A stretch of DNA of 13,852 nt from an uncultured Erythrobacter sp. (GTDB lineage Bacteria > Pseudomonadota > Alphaproteobacteria > Sphingomonadales > Sphingomonadaceae): assembly GCA_947258465.1 (NCBI GenBank), contig CAMYIQ010000042.1:1-13852 (forward strand). Direction: 5' to 3'. The notes beneath the pieces were generated by a model. That model had not been told where the DNA came from. It saw only the letters and a program-made list of their open reading frames with translations, and ran no database searches. This document shows, in pieces, positions 1 through 5,853 of the stretch (its first letter is position 1; every line of letters starts with the position of its first letter). The position numbers and the translations under genes were made by a program.

Positions 1-806
1 CACCGGTGCCCTGTATCCGCTGCAATATGGGACCCAAGTTCACCGACCTGCTGGACATGGCGCGTGAATTGGGCGCCGACTGTCTTGCAACAGGCCACTA
101 TGTTCGCCGGGTGTTGGGATCGGCTGGCCCCGAACTGCACCGCGCCGCCGATCCGGCGCGCGACCAGTCTTATTTCCTTTATGCCACCACCGAAGAGCAG
201 CTCGATTTCCTGCGCTTCCCGCTTGGCGGAATGCCCAAGAACGAGGTGCGCGAACTGGCCGAAGCAGCGGGCCTGCGCAATGCCGCGAAGCCCGATAGTC
301 AGGACATCTGCTTCGTGCCCGACGGCGATTATGCGAAGATCGTCAGGAAGATGCGCCCCGAGGGCGGTCGTCCGGGCGCCATCGTCCATGCCGCTACCGG
401 CGAGACACTCGGCCAGCACAAGGGCGTGATCCACTATACCGTGGGCCAGCGGCGCGGGCTGGAGATCGGCGGGCAGCCCGAACCGCTCTATGTGGTGGGC
501 ATCGATGCCGAAAGCGCGCAGGTCCGGGTCGGCCCCAAGCGAATGCTGGCAGTTACCGCCGCGCGGATCATCGAAACCAACCGGATCGGTCCGCTGCCGG
601 ACGTTCCGCTCACCGCCAAGGTCCGCAGCCTGGCGAAGCCGGTTCCGATCGCGCTCGACGGGCCGCTTGGCCTGGGCGCGTCCACGACCATCCGATTCGA
701 AACGCCCGAATTCGGCGTCGCGCCGGGGCAGGCTGCCGTCATCTATGCGGGCGACCGGGTCGTCGGCGGGGGCTGGATCGAATCGACCAGCCGGGTTGCC
801 GCCTAA
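1..806 (+). CDS. mnmA: tRNA-specific 2-thiouridylase MnmA, 3' part
   Basis: MnmA adenylates and then thiolates U34 in the wobble position of Lys, Glu and Gln tRNAs, in the cytoplasm. The gene enters from the left edge; the first complete codon is at 3-5 and 267 residues are visible. The N-terminal ATP-binding SGGVDSS loop lies outside the window. What remains is diagnostic: PCIRCN at the left end carries the Cys that corresponds to E. coli Cys102 (visible residue 7), and DSQDICFV carries the Cys corresponding to Cys199 (visible residue 103). Their spacing is nearly that of E. coli. LATGHY, DQSYFLY and the GQHKGVIHYTVGQRRGL segment also match the family. Both catalytic cysteines are present, so the protein should be active. 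The TAA stop at 804-806 overlaps the stop of the convergent gene by 4 bp. Identification is firm; only the 5' end is missing. Confidence 0.96.
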   Translation, partial: PVPCIRCNMGPKFTDLLDMARELGADCLATGHYVRRVLGSAGPELHRAADPARDQSYFLYATTEEQLDFLRFPLGGMPKNEVRELAEAAGLRNAAKPDSQDICFVPDGDYAKIVRKMRPEGGRPGAIVHAATGETLGQHKGVIHYTVGQRRGLEIGGQPEPLYVVGIDAESAQVRVGPKRMLAVTAARIIETNRIGPLPDVPLTAKVRSLAKPVPIALDGPLGLGASTTIRFETPEFGVAPGQAAVIYAGDRVVGGGWIESTSRVAA

Positions 807-1180
807 CCCTTCCACTCCTGCAGGACGCACCCATAGCCTTCGCGGTAGCTGGCCGTGTCCGAGGCGATGAAGGGAATCGAGGCGGTCACGCTTTTGGACG
901 CCGCATCTCCGCTTAGCGAGATGAGCTCCATTCCCTCCAGCTTGTCCTTCGCGCAATCGTCCATGCTGCGTCCGGCGACGAAACGGCACGAGCAGGCGAC
1001 TCGCGCGGCATAGGCGGAGCCGACGCCGCCGGTCTTGCGCAAGCCGTCACCCCAGGCGAGCCAGGCAGCCCCGAGCAGCGCCGCTACCAGGAGGATCAGC
1101 CACAGCCAAAGGCGCGACCTGCGGGAACGTGTTTTGGCCGTTGCCAAGCGGGATTCCTTCGTGCGAGTGAGGCGGGTCAT
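803..1180 (-). CDS. small membrane-anchored four-cysteine protein, function unknown
   Basis: This 125-residue protein has a very basic N-terminus (residues 1-23), one hydrophobic segment (about 24-43, LWLWLILLVAALLGAAWLAW) and a C-terminal domain of about 80 residues that should face the periplasm. The domain contains Cys63, Cys65, Cys76 and Cys118, with VACSCRFVAGRSMDDC and YREGYGCVL as the striking parts. From memory, a similar CxxxFVAGR...YREG.GC pattern occurs at the N-terminus of some sphingomonad and caulobacter serine hydrolases; I could not check this. Its divergent neighbour is exactly such a hydrolase but lacks this part. I chose the ATG at 1180. An in-frame GTG at 1186, with AGGGGGG 8 nt upstream (1195-1201), is an equally good start and adds two residues. 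The stop overlaps the mnmA stop. Coding is supported by membrane topology and by the tight fit between neighbours. No function is assigned. Confidence 0.75.
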   Translation of the reverse strand: MTRLTRTKESRLATAKTRSRRSRLWLWLILLVAALLGAAWLAWGDGLRKTGGVGSAYAARVACSCRFVAGRSMDDCAKDKLEGMELISLSGDAASKSVTASIPFIASDTASYREGYGCVLQEWKG

Positions 1181-1181
1181 G
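1178..1181. promoter_or_regulatory. overlapping divergent start codons (CATG)
   Basis: The palindrome CATG supplies ATG on the plus strand at 1179-1181 (serine hydrolase) and ATG on the minus strand at 1180-1178 (small membrane protein). There is therefore no spacer between the two coding regions. Promoters and ribosome binding sites of each gene must lie inside the other gene, unless one true start is internal. The plus-strand start has a good ribosome binding site (GTGAGG, 1167-1172). The minus-strand start has AGGGGGG at 1201-1195, better placed for the GTG at 1186. Confidence 0.6.
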
Positions 1182-2309
1182 ACCACGCGGACCGCCCCCC
1201 TTATCGCGCTTGCCCTCGCCACCTCAAGCCTTGCGGCATGCGGCTCCCCCGGTCGCGTCGAAGAGCCGCCGCTCAGCGAAGAGGCGCTGGCGGCGGTCAC
1301 CGCCGAGCCCGGTGCGCCGACGCGGCCGCTGGCACGCGCAGCGGACGATCTCTTCACGCTCGAAGGGCTTGGCGAAACCCGCGCCCTGGTAGTCTATCAC
1401 GGCGGCAAACCGGCAGTGGAGCGTTACGCTCCGGGCTATGACGAGACCACTCGCTTCGTCAGTTGGTCGATGGCCAAAACGGTCACTGCCGTGATGATCG
1501 GCATGCTCGTCGCGGACGGGCAATTGCGGCTCGATGCGCCCGCGCCCGTCCCGCGCTGGCAGCGCACGGGCGATCCGCGTGCCGAAATCACCTTGCGCCA
1601 CCTGCTCCAGATGCGCGCCGGCCTCGAACACACCGAGGCGGGCGACCCGCCCTATGAGAGCGGCGAGGTCCGGATGCTGTTTCTCGACGGGCGCGACGAC
1701 ATGGCCGATTATGCCACGGCCCAGCCACTCGAGGCCGAACCGGGCGAACGGTTCGAATACTCCTCCAACACCACCGTTATTCTTGCCGATATTGCCGCTC
1801 GCGCGCTGACCGACAGCAAAGACCCGGATGAACGCCGCAAGGCCGTGGCCGACTATCTCGAAGCGCGCCTCTTCGCTCCGCTGGGCATGACAAGCGCGGT
1901 GCCCGAATTCGACCGGGCGGGCACGCTGATCGGCGGGAGCCTGATTCACGCCACGGCACGCGACTGGGCCAAGCTTGGCGAGCTGTTGCGCAACAAGGGC
2001 TCGTATCGCGGCGAACAACTGGTTCCCCGCCAATGGGTCGATGAAATGATCGAGCCGAGCCCCAGAAGCCCGCATTACGGCCTTCAGACCTGGCTCAATC
2101 GTCCGCTGCCCGAGGGCGAGGAACACCCGCTGTTCCCCGACCGCGCACCGCACAGCGCCTTTTCGCTGATCGGCCATATGGGCCAATACGTCTTCGTGTC
2201 GCCGACGCAGAAGCTGACCGTGGTAAGGCTGGGCCATTCGGACCGCGAAGAACGGATCGCGATGCTCCGGCAACTTGCCGATGTGATCGAACTCTATCCC
2301 GAAACCTAG
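1179..2309 (+). CDS. lipoprotein serine hydrolase (beta-lactamase/class C fold)
   Basis: A 376-residue serine hydrolase of the broad beta-lactamase/penicillin-binding-protein fold (COG1680-like, the group that includes 6-aminohexanoate-dimer hydrolases and esterases). It should sit on the periplasmic face of a membrane. Residues 1-20 form a lipoprotein signal with lipobox L-A-A-C and lipidated Cys21. The SxxK motif is SMAK at 97-100 (nucleophile Ser97, Lys100). The second motif is YSSN with Tyr194. An HMG at 333-335 occupies the place of KTG. The substrate cannot be read from the sequence, and HMG with this architecture argues against a true antibiotic-hydrolysing AmpC. The start at 1179 is chosen because the signal peptide begins there and GTGAGG lies 6 nt upstream (1167-1172). 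The longer open frame from 1035 lies antisense to the neighbouring gene and is not needed. The stop falls in the first copy of a tandem repeat. Confidence 0.88.
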   Translation: MTTRTAPLIALALATSSLAACGSPGRVEEPPLSEEALAAVTAEPGAPTRPLARAADDLFTLEGLGETRALVVYHGGKPAVERYAPGYDETTRFVSWSMAKTVTAVMIGMLVADGQLRLDAPAPVPRWQRTGDPRAEITLRHLLQMRAGLEHTEAGDPPYESGEVRMLFLDGRDDMADYATAQPLEAEPGERFEYSSNTTVILADIAARALTDSKDPDERRKAVADYLEARLFAPLGMTSAVPEFDRAGTLIGGSLIHATARDWAKLGELLRNKGSYRGEQLVPRQWVDEMIEPSPRSPHYGLQTWLNRPLPEGEEHPLFPDRAPHSAFSLIGHMGQYVFVSPTQKLTVVRLGHSDREERIAMLRQLADVIELYPET

Positions 2310-2367
2310 GGCCCGAAACCTAGCGCCCGAAACCTAGGGCCCGAAACCTAGCGCCCAAAATCTAGCG
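2298..2367. repeat. 14-bp tandem repeat, five copies, spanning two convergent stop codons
   Basis: Five head-to-tail copies of a 14-bp unit start at 2298, 2312, 2326, 2340 and 2354. Copies 1 and 3 read CCCGAAACCTAGGG, copies 2 and 4 read CCCGAAACCTAGCG, and copy 5 is the diverged CCCAAAATCTAGCG. The alternation shows that a 28-bp pair was itself duplicated. Every copy contains CTAG, so each carries a TAG on both strands. The serine hydrolase stops in copy 1 (2307-2309) and the phzF-like gene stops in copy 5 (2364-2362). CTAGG of one unit can pair with CCTAG of the next, giving 5-bp stems with an 8-nt loop, so weak termination is possible, but there is no T-tract. Confidence 0.95.
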
Positions 2368-3159
2368 CAGGTAGAAGCTGCCCTCGACCACGGTCACGCA
2401 GGATCCGGTGAGCACCGCTTTTTCGCCTTCGCGGCGGCAGATCGCATGCCCGCCGCGCCGCGAGGCCTGGAAGGCGGTAAAATTGTCGCGCCCCAGCCGC
2501 TGGGTCCAGAAATAGGTCAGCGCGGCATGGGCAGAGCCGGTGAAACTGTCCTCGTCCACTCCGCCGCCGGGAACGAAGACCCGGCTGACCACGTCGCTGT
2601 CTCGCCCCGGCGCGGTGCAGATGAACTGGTCGTTCCCGAGCGCCTGCAGTCCCCGTAAATCGGGATCGAGCGCGCGCACCTGATCTTCATTGTCGAACAG
2701 GTAAATGCCGTAGCGATCCGGGCTGAGCCAGACCTCCCGCGGTGCCGCGCCAATCAGCGCGACCGCTTCGGCCCATTGGCCCGGTTCGGTGCGGATCAGC
2801 GGCAGGGCGAGTTCATAGCCCGCATCCGCCCGCGACACGTCGAGTAGGCCCGCCTTGCGCGTGCGGAACGTGACTCGTTCGCCGCCGTCGCGCGCCAGCA
2901 GGACATGGCCGCTGGCAAGCGTCGCGTGGCCGCACAAGCGTATCTCCTCGGTAGGGGTGAACCAGCGCAGTTCCCAATCGGCCGCACCGCTCTTGTCGCG
3001 AACCACAAAGGCGGTTTCGGCGAAGTTGTTCTCCTCGGCAATGGCCAGCAAAGTGGCGTCATCAAGCCAATCTTCCAGCGGCATGACCGCTGCCTGATTT
3101 CCGGCGAAAGGCCGGTCGGCGAAGGCATCGACATGCCAGTATGGTAGCGCGCGCATCAT
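2362..3159 (-). CDS. PhzF family isomerase/epimerase-like protein
   Basis: A 265-residue member of the PhzF family (diaminopimelate-epimerase-like fold, duplicated alpha/beta halves). Characterised PhzF isomerises a phenazine precursor, but most relatives have no known substrate, and no phenazine genes are present here. Recognisable parts in order are WHVDAFADRPFAGNQAAV (8-25), the catalytic-Glu segment ENNFAETAF with Glu48 aligned to PhzF Glu45, LCGHATLASGH (75-85), and RVFVPGGGVDEDSFTGSAH (193-211). The length is normal for the family. The start ATG at 3159 gives a 4-bp ATGA overlap with the stop of the upstream transporter gene, so translation is probably coupled. A second ATG follows immediately at 3156. 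The same frame stays open back to 3693, but that part lies inside the transporter gene and has no PhzF character. The stop sits in the last copy of the tandem repeat. Confidence 0.92.
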   Translation of the reverse strand: MMRALPYWHVDAFADRPFAGNQAAVMPLEDWLDDATLLAIAEENNFAETAFVVRDKSGAADWELRWFTPTEEIRLCGHATLASGHVLLARDGGERVTFRTRKAGLLDVSRADAGYELALPLIRTEPGQWAEAVALIGAAPREVWLSPDRYGIYLFDNEDQVRALDPDLRGLQALGNDQFICTAPGRDSDVVSRVFVPGGGVDEDSFTGSAHAALTYFWTQRLGRDNFTAFQASRRGGHAICRREGEKAVLTGSCVTVVEGSFYLR

Positions 3160-4091
3160 GCGTCCTTCTCCAGCTTGGCGAACTCGTTTTCCTCGACCAG
3201 CGGGTTGCCCGGCTCGTCGACATGCCCTTCGGGGTCGATATGAATGAGCAGCTCCATGCAGGGGAATTTGCGGCAGAGATCCGCTTCCACCTTCTCGATT
3301 ATGTCGTGTGCTTGCTCGATCGTCATATCCGGCGGCAGGTCGACATGGAACTGGACGAAATCGCGGTTGCCACTGGTGCGCGTGCGCAGGTCGTGCAGGT
3401 TCGAAAGTTCGGGATGCGCGGCCGCCGCCTCGATGAAAGCCAGCCGCTTTTCTTCGGGCCACTCGCGGTCCATCAGATCGTCGACCGCCTCGCTCATCCC
3501 GCGCCACGCACCCCGCGCAAGCCATGCGGCAATAGCCAGGCCGAAGAGCGGATCGGCGATCCCGAAGCCAAGATACTGGTCGAGTACCAGAGCCGCGATC
3601 ACGGCCAGGTTGAGGAACAGATCCGATTTGTAATGCAGGTGATCGGTCTGGATCGCGAGGCTGCGCGTCCGGTTCATCACATAGCGCTGCCATCCGAGCA
3701 GGGCGAAGGTCAGCGCGATGGCGATCAGGGAAACGGCGATCCCTTCCCCGGCCGCGGCGGTCTCGCCCTGTCCGGCAAGCTGCATGATCGCCCGTACCGC
3801 GATGCCGAAGGCCGACAGCGCGATGAGCATGACCTGGAAGATCGCTGCCAGCGCCTCGGCCTTGCCATGGCCGAAACGATGATCTTCATCGGCCGGCCGC
3901 GAGGCGATCCATACCCCGGTGAGCGTCGCCAGGCTGGCGATGAGATCCAGCGCCGAATCGGCGAGACTGCCGAGCATGGCGGTCGACCCGGTACGCCAGC
4001 TGGCCCAGGTCTTGAGCGCGACCAGCACCAGCGCGACCAAGATCGAGGCCATGGCCGCCGATCGGGCCAGGAAGGCGCGGTTATCGCTCAC
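3156..4091 (-). CDS. cation diffusion facilitator family efflux transporter, FieF-like
   Basis: A 311-residue inner-membrane antiporter that should export divalent cations (Zn2+, Fe2+, Cd2+ or Mn2+; specificity not certain) using the proton gradient. It has six hydrophobic segments and a cytoplasmic C-terminal ferredoxin-like domain. With the GTG start at 4091, the metal site falls at Asp45 and Asp49 (SLADSALDLIAS) and His153 and Asp157 (DHLHYKSD), the same numbering as the E. coli FieF transport site; the HRFGHGKAEALAA loop is at about 71-83. This supports GTG 4091 over the longer GTG start at 4115. The start also forms a GTGA overlap with the pdxH stop. The C-terminal domain contains HVDLPPDMTIEQAHDI and MELLIHIDPEGH, typical of the family. 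It is the middle gene of a translationally coupled operon pdxH - transporter - phzF. Confidence 0.93.
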   Translation of the reverse strand: MSDNRAFLARSAAMASILVALVLVALKTWASWRTGSTAMLGSLADSALDLIASLATLTGVWIASRPADEDHRFGHGKAEALAAIFQVMLIALSAFGIAVRAIMQLAGQGETAAAGEGIAVSLIAIALTFALLGWQRYVMNRTRSLAIQTDHLHYKSDLFLNLAVIAALVLDQYLGFGIADPLFGLAIAAWLARGAWRGMSEAVDDLMDREWPEEKRLAFIEAAAAHPELSNLHDLRTRTSGNRDFVQFHVDLPPDMTIEQAHDIIEKVEADLCRKFPCMELLIHIDPEGHVDEPGNPLVEENEFAKLEKDA

Positions 4092-4696
4092 GGATACAGC
4101 AGAGTGTTGATCCACGGGTCACTCGCGTCGTCGCGGGTAAACAAGCGGCGGTCGTGGAGGCGATACTGACGATCCCGCCAGAATTCGATCCGGCGCGGGC
4201 TCAGGCGGAAACCCGTCCAGTGCGGCGGACGCGGAATGTCGCCGTCGGGATAACGCGCCTCTACCGCTGCAACCCGGTCGAGATAGACCTGCCGGTCGGG
4301 CAGCGGGCGCGACTGGTCGCTGGCTGCGGATCCGATCTGCGAAACACGCGGGCGCGAATGGAAATAGGCGTCGGCCTCGGCTTCGGTCACTTCATCGAGC
4401 GGGCCTTCGATGCGCACCTGGCGGCGCAGGCTCTTCCAGTGGAACAACAACGCAGCGCGCCCATTGGCAAGGATCTGCTCTCCCTTGCGGCTTTCCGCAT
4501 TGGTATAGAAGACGAAACCGTCGCTGCCATGGCCCTTCAACAGCACCATGCGGACCGACGGGAAACCATCGTCGGACGCTGTTGCCAGCGCCATCGCATT
4601 CGGGTCGTTGGGTTCGCTCTCTTTCGCTTCGGCAAACCACACTTCGAACAGGGCGAAGGGGTCGCTTTGCGGGATGGCGCTTTCATCGTTCTGCAT
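4088..4696 (-). CDS. pdxH: pyridoxine/pyridoxamine 5'-phosphate oxidase
   Basis: PdxH is a cytoplasmic FMN enzyme that oxidises pyridoxine or pyridoxamine 5'-phosphate to pyridoxal 5'-phosphate with O2, the last step of the pathway and of salvage. The 202-residue protein shows the FMN-binding segments SVRMVLLKG (47-55), FVFYTNAESRKGEQI (61-75) and LLFHWKSLRRQVRIEG (83-98). SRPRVSQIGSAAS and the C-terminal IEFWRDRQYRLHDR (170-183) follow, with the substrate-binding Arg179 and His181. I chose ATG 4696, which has AGGA about 9 nt upstream. An in-frame ATG at 4723 would add nine residues with no clear ribosome binding site. It heads the operon with the efflux transporter and the PhzF-like gene, overlapping the former by 4 bp (GTGA). 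It is divergent from the dnaJ-like operon. Confidence 0.95.
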   Translation of the reverse strand: MQNDESAIPQSDPFALFEVWFAEAKESEPNDPNAMALATASDDGFPSVRMVLLKGHGSDGFVFYTNAESRKGEQILANGRAALLFHWKSLRRQVRIEGPLDEVTEAEADAYFHSRPRVSQIGSAASDQSRPLPDRQVYLDRVAAVEARYPDGDIPRPPHWTGFRLSPRRIEFWRDRQYRLHDRRLFTRDDASDPWINTLLYP

Positions 4697-4890
4697 CGGG
4701 ACAGATCCTACAAGATGGAACATATGGACCGCGGTTCAGGAGCAAAACGCGCCGAGGCCCGTTCTTGCCCGGAATCCGCTACAAACGGGGAAGATTTGCC
4801 GTCCATGCGAAGGCCCCTATCGCCAAACCGTCTCGCAGGAAACCGCTCACGCTTGCGTAGCCGCGCTGTGATGCCTAGCTAACACGCCAA
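4697..4890. other. divergent intergenic spacer, pdxH / dnaJ-like
   Basis: About 194 bp separate the divergent pdxH and dnaJ-like genes. This is the longest gene-free stretch in the window and must contain both promoters. I see no strong hairpin, no tRNA and no convincing small ORF. A weak plus-strand promoter candidate lies at its right end and is listed separately. Confidence 0.7.
4853..4881 (+). promoter_or_regulatory. possible promoter of the dnaJ-like operon
   Basis: TTGCGT (4853-4858) and TAGCTA (4876-4881) are separated by 17 bp. The -35 keeps TTG, but the -10 matches TATAAT poorly. If real, transcription would begin near 4888, almost at the ATG, which would fit the absence of a ribosome binding site there. 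This is a guess from spacing only. Confidence 0.25.
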
Positions 4891-5850
4891 ATGGTCATGA
4901 ACACACCCGATCCCTACACCACACTTGGCGTTGCGCGCGGAGCGTCCGAAAAGGACATCAAAAGCGCCTATCGCAAGCTCGCCAAGGAACTTCATCCCGA
5001 TCGCAACACGGACAATCCCAAAGCGGCCGAGCGCTTCAGCCAGGTCACCAATGCCTACGACCTGTTGTCCGACAAGGACAAGCGCGCGCAATTCGACCGC
5101 GGCGAGATCGATGCCGATGGCAATCCCGCCAACCCCTTTGCCGGCATGGGAGGCGGAGGCGGCTTCCAGCCGAATGGCGGTCAGCACGGCTTCCGGGCGG
5201 AGGATTTTCAAGGCTTCGGCAACGACCAGGTCGATCTGGGCGACATTTTCGAAGGCCTGTTCGGCGGTCGCGGCCCGCGCGGCGGAGGCAGCCCCTTCGG
5301 CGGAGCGCAGCAGCACCGCCCGCCACCGCGCAAAGGGGCCGATATCGCCTATAAGCTGCGGGTGCCCTTCGTGGATGCCGCCACGCTCAAGACGCAGCGC
5401 ATCACGCTGTCCGACGGCAAGACGGTCGACCTGAAATTGCCGAAGGGCGTCGAGACCGGCACGCAAATGCGCCTCAAGGGCAAGGGCGAGCAGGGCCCTG
5501 GCGGCGCGGGTGACGGGCTGGTGACGATCGCGATAGACCCACACAAGCTCTACAGACGCGAGGGCGACGACGTGCGGTTCGACCTGCCGATCACCTTGGA
5601 TGAAGCAGTGAACGGCGGCAAGGTTCGCGTACCCACGGTCGATGGTCCGGTCATGATGACAATCAAGCCCGGCACGCATGGCGGCACTGTCCTGCGCCTC
5701 AAAGGCAAGGGGTTCACGCGCAAGAACGGTACGCGCGGAGACCAGTTGGTCACGCTCGAGATACAACTGCCGGATAATCTCGACGAACTTGCCAAGCGGC
5801 TCGAGGGGTGGAAGGACACCAGCGATCCGCGGAGCAAGCTAGGGGTCTAG
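4891..5850 (+). CDS. DnaJ/CbpA-type Hsp40 co-chaperone without zinc fingers
   Basis: A 319-residue type II (class B) J-domain protein, expected to deliver substrates to DnaK and stimulate its ATPase in the cytoplasm. The J domain spans about 7-71 with the HPD motif at 35-37. A Gly/Phe-rich linker follows (about 82-148, including GMGGGGGF). Two C-terminal beta domains then run from about 150 (GADIAYKLRVPF, LKLPKGVETGTQMRLKGKG, VTIAIDPHKLYRREGDDV) to about 295 (KPGTHGGTVLRLKGKG). The four CxxCxGxG zinc repeats of true DnaJ are absent, so it resembles CbpA. ATG occurs at 4891 and 4897 in frame, and the J domain fits either. No Shine-Dalgarno sequence precedes either. The stop is 3 nt from the TTG start of the next gene, so it is the first gene of a three-gene operon ending in fabI. 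The link to lipid synthesis is positional only. Confidence 0.93.
   Translation: MVMNTPDPYTTLGVARGASEKDIKSAYRKLAKELHPDRNTDNPKAAERFSQVTNAYDLLSDKDKRAQFDRGEIDADGNPANPFAGMGGGGGFQPNGGQHGFRAEDFQGFGNDQVDLGDIFEGLFGGRGPRGGGSPFGGAQQHRPPPRKGADIAYKLRVPFVDAATLKTQRITLSDGKTVDLKLPKGVETGTQMRLKGKGEQGPGGAGDGLVTIAIDPHKLYRREGDDVRFDLPITLDEAVNGGKVRVPTVDGPVMMTIKPGTHGGTVLRLKGKGFTRKNGTRGDQLVTLEIQLPDNLDELAKRLEGWKDTSDPRSKLGV
5841..5845 (+). promoter_or_regulatory. ribosome binding site deciding a TTG start
   Basis: AGGGG ends 8 nt before the TTG at 5854-5856. It lies at the very end of the preceding dnaJ-like gene. No ATG or GTG in the next 130 bp has a comparable site, so the TTG start of the YihY-family gene is preferred. 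Confidence 0.7.
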
Positions 5851-5853
5851 CCC

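Noticed and set aside
1224..2273. 349-codon open frame antisense to the serine hydrolase
   Set aside because: The opposite strand has an unmistakable signal peptide and SxxK motif. Long antisense frames are expected in GC-rich DNA, and its translation shows no domain I recognise.
1179..2309. antibiotic-resistance (AmpC) beta-lactamase
   Set aside because: The lipobox and HMG in place of KTG point to the wider serine-hydrolase group; no LysR-type regulator is adjacent.
2298..2367. CRISPR-like array
   Set aside because: The copies are directly adjacent with no spacers and the unit is only 14 bp, so it is a simple tandem repeat.
3160..3693. N-terminal extension of the PhzF-like frame (open from 3693)
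   Set aside because: It lies wholly inside the transporter gene on the same strand in another frame, has low-complexity Arg/Pro/Gly content and no PhzF features; the ATGA overlap at 3159 explains the start.
3141..4169. 342-codon plus-strand frame across the transporter gene
   Set aside because: It is antisense to a transporter with a complete metal site and lacks any signal or domain of its own.
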